This document shows positions 1-6,597 of a DNA stretch of 9,839 nucleotides, piece by piece (position 1 is the stretch's first letter; every line of letters starts with the position of its first letter). The position numbers and the translations under genes were made by a program. The DNA comes from an uncultured Sutterella sp. (lineage in GTDB: Bacteria > Pseudomonadota > Gammaproteobacteria > Burkholderiales > Burkholderiaceae_F). The notes beneath the pieces are model-generated. The model was not told where the DNA came from and ran no database searches. It saw only the letters and a list, made by a program, of their open reading frames with translations. The stretch lies in assembly GCA_902477615.1 (NCBI GenBank), contig CABSHY010000031.1, forward strand, positions 1 through 9,839, written 5' to 3'.

Positions 1-1051
1 TGCTGGTTCTGCTTTGGCTGCTGATGTGACGCTTTATGGTCGCGTTGACACGGGTTTGAAGTACACGCACACCGATATGGATGTTGCAGGTCAGGACGCT
101 GTTGATTCTTGGGGTATGAACTCTGGCAATAGCACGGGTTCTCGCTGGGGTATCAAGGGCTCTGAACAAATCTCTGAAGGTTTGACGGTTGGCTTCCAAT
201 TGGAACAAGGTTTTAAGACTGACTCTGGTAACAGTGGTAAGGAGGGCAAGCAATTTGATCGTGAGTCTCGCGTTTACGTGACGACGGAATTCGGTGAAGT
301 GGCTTTCGGTCGCTATGGCCGTTTGGCTTCTGATGCAGGTGCTTACTCTCTCCGTGGTAACTTCATCGGTGGTTCCTCTTGGGGCTCCATGACGATCGGT
401 TCTGAAGTTGTTTTCGCTAAGACCGACTCTCGTTTGGATAACATGGTCACCTATAAGTCTCCGGTTTTTGGTGGTGTGACGATGTTTGCTCAGTACGGTA
501 TGGGTGCTGATGGCGATGAAAACACGTCCAAGACTGACCGTTACGCTGGCATCGGTGCTTTGGGTAACTGGGGTGATTTGACGGCTGCTTTGATCGTTGA
601 AAGCACGAATTATAAGTCTTTTGATACCGTCGCTAAGGATGTTGATGACTCCCTCTCTGTTGAAGCTGGTGTTGCTTATAACTTTGGCGTTGCCAAGGTT
701 GGTGCTACGGCCCAATACTTCAAGGATGCTAGGGGTGTTGTTGAAATCAAGGAAGGTGAACTTGGTTTCGGTGAACATGTCGATGGTTACGGTGTGAAGT
801 TGGCCGTTGCTGCTCCGGCTTTGGGTGGTGAAGTTCAAGGTGCCGTTGGCTACATGGATGCCGAAGGTACGGAAAATGCTGACAAGGAATTCAGCCGTTA
901 TACGGTTGGTGCCACGTACAAGTATCCGTTGAGCAAGCGCACGTACGTTTACACGGCCGCTTCCTACACGAAGGATGACGTTGATAACCAAGGTAAGACC
1001 ACGAAGCCGAGTTACACGGAATTCATGGCTGGCTTGGCCCACTACTTCTAA
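1..1051 (+). CDS. General bacterial porin, 5' end missing (outer-membrane beta-barrel)
   Basis: This is a trimeric-type general porin, a passive channel for small hydrophilic solutes in the outer membrane. The open frame runs in from the left edge: bases 2-16 read AGSAL, then A-ADVTLYGRVDTG, which is the end of a signal peptide (cleavage after ALA) followed by the classic first strand of betaproteobacterial porins. The in-frame TTG at 14 lies inside that signal peptide and is not a start, so the gene is truncated by the window. About 344 mature residues are present, the usual porin length. They show alternating hydrophobic/aromatic strands, an early GSRWGIKGSE segment and an EFGEVAFGRYGR segment typical of the family (Gram-negative porin, Porin_4 type), and end in HYF. 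The terminal Phe is the known recognition signal for barrel assembly. The gene ends at TAA 1049-1051, followed by a strong terminator. Substrate preference cannot be read from the sequence. Confidence 0.93.
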   Translation, partial: AGSALAADVTLYGRVDTGLKYTHTDMDVAGQDAVDSWGMNSGNSTGSRWGIKGSEQISEGLTVGFQLEQGFKTDSGNSGKEGKQFDRESRVYVTTEFGEVAFGRYGRLASDAGAYSLRGNFIGGSSWGSMTIGSEVVFAKTDSRLDNMVTYKSPVFGGVTMFAQYGMGADGDENTSKTDRYAGIGALGNWGDLTAALIVESTNYKSFDTVAKDVDDSLSVEAGVAYNFGVAKVGATAQYFKDARGVVEIKEGELGFGEHVDGYGVKLAVAAPALGGEVQGAVGYMDAEGTENADKEFSRYTVGATYKYPLSKRTYVYTAASYTKDDVDNQGKTTKPSYTEFMAGLAHYF

Positions 1052-1100
1052 TCTGAATTTCGGCAGTTTTCTACTACCTTCTGCCAAATTTAGTTAGTCG

Positions 1101-1137
1101 AAAAGCCCTGAGAAACTGATCACTTCTCGGGGCTTTT
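1101..1137 (+). terminator. Rho-independent terminator after the porin gene
   Basis: The arms AAAAGCCCTGAGAA (1101-1114) and TTCTCGGGGCTTTT (1124-1137) pair over 14 bp with one wobble pair, around a 9-nt loop, and the right arm ends in a T run. It lies 50 bp past the porin stop. It would also block read-through into the small HTH gene that starts 31 bp later. A weaker dyad, GGCAG (1062-1066) with CTGCC (1081-1085), precedes it. Confidence 0.9.
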
Positions 1138-1168
1138 ATCTAAATCCCACCTTGTGGAATACCTTATC

Positions 1169-1531
1169 ATGCCAGCCACCGATCACGCTCCGGGTCTCAC
1201 CAAACCCGATTATCTGAAAAAAATAGCCTACAACATCTTTGAATTAGGTCACGGCTATCGAACTTGCGCAACGGTTTTGGATTTGTCTGTTTACACCGTT
1301 CGCGAATGGTACGCTCAATATAAGCTAGGGTACTATGAATCCGACCTAATGAGTCCTAAACCCAAACAAAAAGCTTACAGTGTAGAGTTTCGTCAGAAAG
1401 TCATTAATGACTATTTAGAAACGAATCCTTCGATAACGGAATTGGCTAAACGCCATGAAGTTTCAAAACGAACAGCCAGACGTTGGGTAGATGAATACAA
1501 AAAGTCTCAAGAAGCAGCTGAAGCTGCGTAG
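1169..1531 (+). CDS. Small protein with two helix-turn-helix segments (transposase-OrfA-like)
   Basis: This is a 120-residue basic protein of unknown role, probably DNA-binding. Two HTH-like units are visible. Residues about 17-53 contain GYRTCATVLDLSVYTVREWY; residues about 68-110 contain PSITELAKRHEVSKRTARRW. The second closely resembles the N-terminal HTH of IS3/IS630-type transposase OrfA proteins (pattern of a helix, then ELAK..VS..T.RRW). No DDE catalytic region, frameshift site, partner ORF or terminal inverted repeats flank it, so it is not a complete insertion sequence. I chose ATG 1169 because GTGGA lies about 10 nt upstream; the in-frame GTG 1154 is part of that ribosome-binding region. 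The start is only 31 bp beyond the porin terminator, leaving little room for a promoter, so it may depend on read-through. It could be a domesticated transposase fragment or a genuine small regulator. Confidence 0.7.
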   Translation: MPATDHAPGLTKPDYLKKIAYNIFELGHGYRTCATVLDLSVYTVREWYAQYKLGYYESDLMSPKPKQKAYSVEFRQKVINDYLETNPSITELAKRHEVSKRTARRWVDEYKKSQEAAEAA

Positions 1532-1546
1532 ATGACACATTTGCTG

Positions 1547-1585
1547 AGGCACCAACCTTGATTTGGAGATTGGTGCCTAATTTTT
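1547..1585 (+). terminator. Rho-independent terminator after the HTH gene
   Basis: AGGCACCAA (1547-1555) pairs perfectly with TTGGTGCCT (1570-1578) around a 14-nt loop, then AATTTTT follows. The T run fits plus-strand termination, 15 bp after the HTH stop. The stem also lies just past the stop codon of the convergent DMT permease, but read in that direction it has no U tract. Confidence 0.8.
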
Positions 1586-2468
1586 ACTTTGTGCGAGCCA
1601 AAAGAATCGCCGTTGAGAGAATACAGATTGCCCCCAATCCTTCAATCCAGCTAAAGGTTGTCCCCAATAAAATGACCGATAAAATCACAGCGGACAAGGG
1701 TTCAAAGCAGGTGAGCATGGAAGCAATGGGCGGAGCGATATATTGCATGCTCTTTAAGAAGCTGCAAAACGAGACAATCGTGCCAAAAACCACCACATGC
1801 AAGTAGCACAAGACACTCATGGTGTTCCAAATTACGTTCGTATCAAACGGGTTGTTATAAAGGCATGCAGCAATACCGCTAAAGGTCATGGCCCAACCGA
1901 TAACAGGGAAGACCGATAAGCGTCGTACGACGTTACCGGGTTGAATCGTCGCAATGGCCCCTAAAAGCGCAGAAGCTAACCCCCAGAGAACACCCAAAAT
2001 CGAGAAGTCCACAGTGTCAAGGCTTCCCTTAGTAATTAATAACAAAACGCCAACCATTGCCAAAATGAGACATACGATTTCCAGGAATTTGATGGGGCGA
2101 TGCTTTGCCACTGCCATATAGGCAATCACAAAGAGGGGCGATGTTAAAACAAGGATGGTTGCCAGTGCCGCGTTAGCATTAAAAATGGACAAAAAGAACG
2201 TGGACTGGGACCCCAATAAAATAAGGCCGTAAATCGCAATATCACGAAGGTTAATGGTTTGAAAGACTTGCTTGGCGTTTTTTGTACCATGAAGTGCCAA
2301 GTCCAATAAAACCAAAAGAATTCCCGCCCCCAAAAGACGGATGGAGGTGAGGTCAATGACAGTGAATTGGCACTCGGCCATCAAGTACTGAGCGGCCACA
2401 CCCATAGAGCCCCAGCAAACGCCTGCCAGAGACGCTAAACCAATGCCTTTGAGTGCTTTTGATGCCAT
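1584..2468 (-). CDS. DMT-superfamily (EamA) inner-membrane permease
   Basis: This is a 294-residue, very hydrophobic protein with about ten predicted membrane segments in two five-helix EamA halves (about residues 8-143 and 150-292), the usual size and layout of drug/metabolite transporters. The first half starts GLASLAGVCWGSMGVAAQYLM, and the end of the second half has the family's MLTCFEPLSAVILSVILLG signature (a Pro in the helix before the last pair). Family members mostly export amino acids, amines or other metabolites; the substrate here cannot be told. ATG at 2468 is supported by GAAAGGA 7 nt upstream. The gene lies 100 bp downstream of an AbgA-like hydrolase on the same strand, but a terminator stands between them, so it may have its own promoter (a TACAAT-like hexamer is present in the gap without a convincing -35). 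A role in exporting hydrolysis products is only an inference from position. Confidence 0.88.
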   Translation of the reverse strand: MASKALKGIGLASLAGVCWGSMGVAAQYLMAECQFTVIDLTSIRLLGAGILLVLLDLALHGTKNAKQVFQTINLRDIAIYGLILLGSQSTFFLSIFNANAALATILVLTSPLFVIAYMAVAKHRPIKFLEIVCLILAMVGVLLLITKGSLDTVDFSILGVLWGLASALLGAIATIQPGNVVRRLSVFPVIGWAMTFSGIAACLYNNPFDTNVIWNTMSVLCYLHVVVFGTIVSFCSFLKSMQYIAPPIASMLTCFEPLSAVILSVILLGTTFSWIEGLGAICILSTAILLARTK

Positions 2469-2517
2469 AAAAATCCTTTCGATAACAAAGAAGTAATTGT
2501 AGATACATCAAACGAAC

Positions 2518-2545
2518 AAAAGGAAGAGGAGAACCCCTTCCTTTT
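2518..2545 (-). terminator. Hairpin terminator after the first AbgA-like gene
   Basis: On the minus strand AAAAGGAAGGGG pairs with CCTCTTCCTTTT over 12 bp with one G-U pair and a 4-nt loop (arms 2518-2529 and 2534-2545). The T content after the stem is moderate (TTTTGTTCGTTT). It lies 24 bp beyond the stop codon of the hydrolase and separates it from the DMT permease gene. Confidence 0.75.
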
Positions 2546-2568
2546 GCTAGTTATATAAGAATATTAGC

Positions 2569-3843
2569 TTAACGCATTAAACGCTTGAGCATTTCCGTGT
2601 AAATGGCTAAGCCTGTATCCAATGCGCTTTCATCAATGTCGAATTCAGCCGTATGGTGGCCACCGGCTCGATCAGAACCCAAAACGAAGTAAGCAGCCTT
2701 ACCGCCATGAGCTTGAACGCGACGAGCCAAAATCGTAGCGTCTTCTGAGCCACCAAAGTTCACACCGTGGAGCACCTTCGTGACGCCTTCGGTCTTCATG
2801 GCAACGTCATCCAACATATCAACGAGTTCTTGATCATTGATGAGGTCAACGGCTTCGCCCATCTTTTCAATCTGGTGTTGAACGGTAAAGCTCTTTGCGA
2901 CACCTTCAATGATGTTTTCCGTTTGTTGAGCCATATATTGGTTGATTTCACCCGTTTCACCACGGACTTCCATCACCAACTTGGCATTGACCGGAATCAC
3001 GTTACGGCCTTCGCCAGCCACCAAGCGACCTACGTTCACACGGGTCATGCCGGAACCGTGACGGGGAATGCCCAAAAGTTGCGTGACGGCGTGGCAGGCA
3101 GCTGCCAAAGCGTTGCAACCGGCATTGGGTTCAACACCGGCGTGAGCAGGGCGCCCCTTGAAGGTAACGTCATACTTTGTGGTGCAAAGGAATCCGACGG
3201 GGCTCGTTGCAATTTCACCGGTCTTAGCCATCATGGCGATGTGGCTTGAGAGGAAGATATCGCAATCGTCCACGATGCCGCTCGCGGCAACGCCGGCAGC
3301 GCCACGAACACCTTCTTCGGCCGGTTGGAAGACGATCTTAATCTTGCCGTTTAGCTCGTCTTTATGTTCCATCACCCAACGTGCGACGGCTAAGCCCAAA
3401 GAGATGTGAGAGTCATGACCGCAAGCGTGCATTAAACCAGGACGCTTTGAAGCCCAACCTTCGGCGGAAGCACGGTGAGTGGCATCAGGATTTTCTTGAA
3501 CATTATTGCAGTCAATATCAAAACGCAAAGCTACCGTGGGGCCAGGGCGACCCGTATCAAGCACGGCGCAGCACCCGGTGAGTTCTTGCATTTCGTCAAG
3601 CAAGGTTTGGCTGACACCACGGGCTTTTGCCGTTTCAATGGCTTCAGCGACGAGCTTTTCAGAACGACCTAAGCAATCCTTGCGGGAGACAACCTTTTCG
3701 CCCAACAAGACTTCCCAGCCCATTTGACGGAGATGTTCGGTAATAAAAGCCGTCGTACAGAACTCTGTCCAACCTTCTTCAGGGAATTGGTGAAGTTCAC
3801 GACGGATAGAGACGAGTTGATCATGATATGAACATTGGGCCAT
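2569..3843 (-). CDS. M20 amidohydrolase, AbgA-like (aminobenzoyl-glutamate-hydrolase type)
   Basis: A 424-residue cytoplasmic metallo-amidohydrolase of the M20 peptidase clan (subfamily M20D), expected to split an amide between an acyl group and an amino acid. Metal-site residues are visible: HACGHD (139-144; Cys141 and His143), PAEEG (Glu176/Glu177), His201 in SSHIA, and GGHH near the C-terminus (His396/397). The dimerisation domain lies at about 220-330 with RPAHAG (231-236). The segment at about 55-90 (CLGRSEKLVAEAIETAKARG) matches the insertion I recall in E. coli AbgA, which cleaves p-aminobenzoyl-glutamate; length also fits (AbgA is about 436). The true substrate may differ. ATG 3843 is chosen because GGAGA lies 7 nt upstream; the in-frame TTG at 3855 sits inside that site. 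It is a paralogue of the enzyme at 5254-6558, from which it is separated by the Fic gene. Confidence 0.88.
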   Translation of the reverse strand: MAQCSYHDQLVSIRRELHQFPEEGWTEFCTTAFITEHLRQMGWEVLLGEKVVSRKDCLGRSEKLVAEAIETAKARGVSQTLLDEMQELTGCCAVLDTGRPGPTVALRFDIDCNNVQENPDATHRASAEGWASKRPGLMHACGHDSHISLGLAVARWVMEHKDELNGKIKIVFQPAEEGVRGAAGVAASGIVDDCDIFLSSHIAMMAKTGEIATSPVGFLCTTKYDVTFKGRPAHAGVEPNAGCNALAAACHAVTQLLGIPRHGSGMTRVNVGRLVAGEGRNVIPVNAKLVMEVRGETGEINQYMAQQTENIIEGVAKSFTVQHQIEKMGEAVDLINDQELVDMLDDVAMKTEGVTKVLHGVNFGGSEDATILARRVQAHGGKAAYFVLGSDRAGGHHTAEFDIDESALDTGLAIYTEMLKRLMR

Positions 3844-3917
3844 TTTGCTCTCCAAATAGTTTCAAAACCAGTATTTAAATGGATTTTTCCATCCACTTTT
3901 ATTTCAGTTTAGTCCTA

Positions 3918-3946
3918 TTTTTAATCCCTGTTTTGCCTATCGTCAA
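3918..3946 (-). promoter_or_regulatory. Candidate sigma-70 promoter for the first AbgA-like gene
   Basis: On the minus strand TTGACG (3946-3941) is followed after exactly 17 bp by TAAAAA (3923-3918). It is placed about 75-100 bp upstream of the ATG at 3843 and just past the Fic gene's stop. Between it and the start codon a small dyad, ATGGA-TTTT-TCCAT, is also seen. Nothing shows that the site is used. Confidence 0.45.
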
Positions 3947-3987
3947 CGTAATGTCAGTTAGGGAGTAGAAAGCAAAAATTGTTGACT

Positions 3988-5088
3988 TTAACGTCTTTTC
4001 AAGAACATTTTTCCTTTGAGCGACAAAAGGTACTTTTGTTTAGGGTGCTTTGGCGTTTCGGGGTGTAGAAGCTGTAGAAATCCACCCTCTAAAGCAGGTT
4101 TAAGGAAGTTTTTCACAAACGTCGGACGGTGTTTAAACTCCATCCTTTCCATCAGTTCTTTCATCGACAATTGATCGTTGGCAAGTGCATTAATCAAGCA
4201 TTGAATATTGACCGGAATGGCTTCAATGTGTTCTTCCGTCATTGGTTGCTTCTGAGGATTTTCGTCCCAATTTTTTGGCGCATGAATGACCATGAATCGA
4301 TTTTTCAATTCATGCGTTTCTCCCAAAATCAAGTTACGGAAAAACTTATCGAGAAATTCGTTGGTGCTCGTCACACCATTTTTCAAATTTTGGTAGTTCG
4401 ATCGAACCAAGGCATTTCGGAAGTACCAAGAGTGTTTGGCAAAGAGGTCGTTTTCAACATCAAACCCCAACGTGCGTAAGTATTGAATGGTAAAAACGGC
4501 TGTCGTTCTCGTATTGCCTTCAGCAAAGGGGTGAATTTGCCACAGACCCGATATAAATTTGGCCAAATGAGAGATGATTTGATCACGAGTAAGGGAGCTG
4601 TAATCAAAGGATTTCTCTTTTTCGAGATCGTACTCAATCGTTTGACGAATATCGGGAGCCGATACGTAGAGAACAGTGTCGCCTCGTAGTACCCATTCTT
4701 TTTTGGTGATGTTGTATTCACGAATTTGACCAGCAAAAGGAAAGACACCGTCAAAAATTCGACGATGAATACTCGTGATGCCCGTCAGACTGAAGGAAAA
4801 AGAGCGTTCGTTGAGCAAACGCGTAATATTGGCCGACACTTTATCGGCTTCTTCCGTTTCATAGTCTTTTTCATTTCGAACGTCTTTTGAATCGTAGTAG
4901 CTTTTGATGAGACTTTGAACTTCATCAATGGAGATATCGCCTTCGATATGTTTTTGAGCCGTTTTAATAAGGTACTCAGAAGGCTTTAACCCGTCGACTT
5001 CCTGAAGGCCAATAGCTGTCTGCCAGGCATAGACTTTTTCACGTTTTTCGGGTTCTTTTTCTTTTAAGTATTCGTCGAAATTTTTCAT
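3988..5088 (-). CDS. Fic-domain protein with atypical motif, VbhA-like N-terminus and C-terminal winged helix
   Basis: A 366-residue Fic (filamentation induced by cAMP) family protein. Canonical members transfer AMP to a target protein hydroxyl. The Fic core holds HRRIFDGVFPFAGQIRE (108-124) and the active-site loop HPFAEGNTRTTA (186-197), with catalytic His186 and acidic Glu190. Against the canonical HxFx(D/E)GNGRxxR, the second Gly is Thr193 and the second Arg is Ala197. Residues about 22-66 (GLQEVDGLKPSEYLI, then HIEGDISIDEV) resemble the VbhA antitoxin fold, with D32-G33 where an inhibitory Glu-Gly is expected. Residues about 283-366 look like a winged helix-turn-helix (LSMKELMERMEF). I recall similar GNTRT Fic proteins in other gut bacteria, so the variant is probably family-wide. 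ATG 5088 has only a weak AAGAAG upstream. No separate antitoxin gene adjoins it. Hand-counted GC is about 38% over three 60-base lines, against about 53% in the next gene, suggesting acquisition by transfer. Confidence 0.88.
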   Translation of the reverse strand: MKNFDEYLKEKEPEKREKVYAWQTAIGLQEVDGLKPSEYLIKTAQKHIEGDISIDEVQSLIKSYYDSKDVRNEKDYETEEADKVSANITRLLNERSFSFSLTGITSIHRRIFDGVFPFAGQIREYNITKKEWVLRGDTVLYVSAPDIRQTIEYDLEKEKSFDYSSLTRDQIISHLAKFISGLWQIHPFAEGNTRTTAVFTIQYLRTLGFDVENDLFAKHSWYFRNALVRSNYQNLKNGVTSTNEFLDKFFRNLILGETHELKNRFMVIHAPKNWDENPQKQPMTEEHIEAIPVNIQCLINALANDQLSMKELMERMEFKHRPTFVKNFLKPALEGGFLQLLHPETPKHPKQKYLLSLKGKMFLKRR

Positions 5089-5121
5089 GGAGTAGCTTCT
5101 TTTTCCGATTGCCTATGAATT

Positions 5122-5127
5122 ATTTTA
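5122..5127 (-). promoter_or_regulatory. Possible -10 element of the Fic gene
   Basis: The minus strand reads TAAAAT here, 34 bp upstream of the start codon. No good -35 hexamer lies 17 bp further up; instead that space is filled by the 11-bp repeats. This would suit a promoter that is activated, or repressed, through those repeats. The call rests on one AT-rich hexamer. Confidence 0.3.
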
Positions 5128-5171
5128 ACTTGATCGGAGCTTGATCGCTACTTGATCGGTACTTGTACGTT
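5128..5171. repeat. Four 11-bp direct repeats upstream of the Fic gene (candidate operator)
   Basis: Repeats start at 5128, 5139, 5150 and 5161, an exact 11-bp period: ACTTGATCGGA, GCTTGATCGCT, ACTTGATCGGT, ACTTGTACGTT. The shared core is CTTGATCG; the fourth copy is degenerate. One turn of DNA per copy would place all cores on one face of the helix, as in cooperative protein-binding arrays. They lie 40-83 bp upstream of the Fic start, around where a -35 element would be. The Fic protein's own C-terminal winged helix is a possible ligand; this is inference. Confidence 0.65.
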
Positions 5172-5197
5172 TTTGAGATGAACTCAATTCAAAGAAA

Positions 5198-5225
5198 AAG
5201 GCCACAATCCGAGAATTGTGGCCTT
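5198..5225 (-). terminator. Rho-independent terminator after the second AbgA-like gene
   Basis: AAGGCCACAAT (5198-5208) pairs perfectly with ATTGTGGCCTT (5215-5225), an 11-bp stem with a 6-nt loop. On the minus strand it runs into CCTTTTTCTTT. It lies 28 bp beyond the stop codon at 5254 and insulates the Fic gene from this hydrolase. Confidence 0.92.
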
Positions 5226-5232
5226 AAAATCA

Positions 5233-5246
5233 ACTAGTTAACTAGT
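5233..5246. repeat. Perfect 14-bp palindrome ACTAGTTAACTAGT
   Basis: The sequence equals its own reverse complement. It lies between the stop codon of the second AbgA-like gene and its terminator, so it is probably in the 3' untranslated part of the transcript. Too compact to be a stable RNA hairpin; its role is unknown. Confidence 0.6.
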
Positions 5247-5253
5247 GATTTGA

Positions 5254-6558
5254 TTACTTGCCGAGCGTACGGAAGACGCAACGACCAACCAATTCAAGAG
5301 CGTTAGCCAAGGATTGTTCGTCAAAGTCGAAGTGACTGTTGTGGTGGCCGGCACGCAAGGTGGAGCCAACTTGAACGTACGTACCCTTGCCGCCAGCAAC
5401 TTGAACCGTGCTCATGAAGTGAGAGTAGTCTTCAGAGGCGCCGAAGTTTTGTTCTTCGATCACGTCCGTGAAGCAACCCATATCGCGGGCTTCTTCAGCA
5501 ACAACTTTAGCGACTTCGAGGTCGGATTCACCGCTCTTCGTACCGCCCTTGATGTCGATGGAGTAACCGCAACCCCACATATCGGCAGCAGCCTTAGCAA
5601 TGCGCTTGACTTCACCGAACATGTATTCGTCCAAAGCAGACGTGATACCACGCGTTTCAAGGAACAAAACGGCCTTCGGCGGAATAACGTTACGGCCTTC
5701 GCCACCGATCAACTTACCGACCGTGATACGCGTATCGCCCTTACCAGAACGCGGGATAGCGTGCATATTCAACAAAGCCGTAGCAGCGGCCAACAAGGCA
5801 TTCTTACCTTCTTCAGGAGCGTTACCGGCGTGAGACGGAACACCCGTGAAGGTGATGTCAGCCTTCGTGGTAGCCAAGAAGTTCTTCGTACCGCAAATGA
5901 CCTTACCGATATTGTTGGCTTGGAAACCAATGTGCATACCGAAGATTTCATCAACGCCTTCAACAGCACCGGCTTTTTCCATCGGCATAGCGCCACGGAC
6001 GCCTTCTTCAGCCGGTTGGAAGATGAAGCGGATCTTACCTTGCAATTGGTCGCGGCAGGCAGCAACGACTTCAGCCAAAGCCAAACCGATGGCAACGTGA
6101 CCGTCGTGGCCGCAAGCGTGCATAGCACCCTTGTTGACAGAGGCAAAGCCTTCAACGTTGGGGCGGTGATCGGCGTCAGCGCATTCGGAAACGTCGTTGC
6201 AGTCCATGTCAAAACGAACGGCCAAGAAGGGGCCTTCGCCACCGAAGTCCATGTCAGCCCAGAAGCCCGTCAAACCGCCTTCCATCTTGGCGACGAGTTC
6301 AGGATCAGCGCCTTGAGCGATAGCACGTTCCATGTGGGCGCGGAGTGCGTCAGCAGAAGGAACGCCCATCATGGCTTCACGGCAAACAGCCTTATCACCC
6401 ATGGTGATGGTGTAGCCAAGTTCTTGCATCTTCTTGATGGCCATGGAAGCCGTACGGAATTCCGTCCAAGCAGATTCCGGATGCTTGTGTAAGTCGCGAC
6501 GAACAACCGTCAATTGCGGGATGACTTGTTCGATCTTAGACTTTAATTGTTCATTCAT
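5254..6558 (-). CDS. M20 amidohydrolase, AbgA-like, second paralogue
   Basis: A 434-residue M20D metallo-amidohydrolase, close in length and layout to E. coli AbgA (p-aminobenzoyl-glutamate hydrolase subunit A). Metal-site motifs: HACGHD (147-152), PAEEG (182-186; Glu184/185), His209 in GMHIG, and GHHNSHFDFDE (404-414). PSHAG (241-245) lies in the lid/dimerisation domain, which spans about residues 225-340. NFGASEDYSHF (371-381) corresponds to the GSEDAT segment of the paralogue at 2569-3843. The AbgA-type helical insertion is present at about 60-97 (MMGVPSADALRAHMERAI). ATG 6558 is preceded by GGAG at 8 nt; the in-frame GTG at 6567 falls within that ribosome-binding site. It lies downstream of the DcuC-type carrier on the same strand, but a strong terminator intervenes, so it is probably transcribed on its own. 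Substrate is an N-acyl amino acid by family; p-aminobenzoyl-glutamate is possible but unproven. Confidence 0.9.
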   Translation of the reverse strand: MNEQLKSKIEQVIPQLTVVRRDLHKHPESAWTEFRTASMAIKKMQELGYTITMGDKAVCREAMMGVPSADALRAHMERAIAQGADPELVAKMEGGLTGFWADMDFGGEGPFLAVRFDMDCNDVSECADADHRPNVEGFASVNKGAMHACGHDGHVAIGLALAEVVAACRDQLQGKIRFIFQPAEEGVRGAMPMEKAGAVEGVDEIFGMHIGFQANNIGKVICGTKNFLATTKADITFTGVPSHAGNAPEEGKNALLAAATALLNMHAIPRSGKGDTRITVGKLIGGEGRNVIPPKAVLFLETRGITSALDEYMFGEVKRIAKAAADMWGCGYSIDIKGGTKSGESDLEVAKVVAEEARDMGCFTDVIEEQNFGASEDYSHFMSTVQVAGGKGTYVQVGSTLRAGHHNSHFDFDEQSLANALELVGRCVFRTLGK

Positions 6559-6578
6559 AATTAACACTCCGATAACGA

Positions 6579-6594
6579 TGTCTCAACTGAGACA
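6579..6594. promoter_or_regulatory. Inverted repeat TGTCTCA-AC-TGAGACA, candidate operator
   Basis: Perfect 7-bp arms with a 2-bp centre, located 21 bp upstream of the second AbgA-like gene's start codon. The size and symmetry fit a dimeric repressor site; read as RNA the 2-nt loop is too tight for a good hairpin. No regulator gene of an obvious family lies beside it. Confidence 0.45.
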
Positions 6595-6597
6595 AAT

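Noticed and set aside
14..16. TTG as a start codon for the porin
   Set aside because: The upstream in-frame bases encode the end of a signal peptide (AGSALA), so the gene begins outside the window.
1169..1531. HTH gene as an intact insertion sequence
   Set aside because: No catalytic transposase ORF, no terminal inverted repeats and no target duplication were seen between the porin and the DMT gene.
3844..3855. TTG start adding four residues to the first AbgA-like protein
   Set aside because: The codon overlaps the TGGAGA ribosome-binding site of the ATG at 3843.
5128..5171. Short repeat cluster as a CRISPR array
   Set aside because: Units are 11 bp and directly adjacent with no spacers; no cas gene is near.
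5089..5253. A separate small antitoxin gene upstream of the Fic gene
   Set aside because: The gap holds the 11-bp repeats, a terminator and a palindrome; no start codon with a ribosome-binding site opens a frame of useful length.
5314..6492. 392-codon open frame on the plus strand
   Set aside because: It is wholly antisense to the second AbgA-like gene, has no family features, and reflects the codon bias of that gene.
6559..6567. GTG start adding three residues to the second AbgA-like protein
   Set aside because: The codon lies within the GGAGTG ribosome-binding site of the ATG at 6558.
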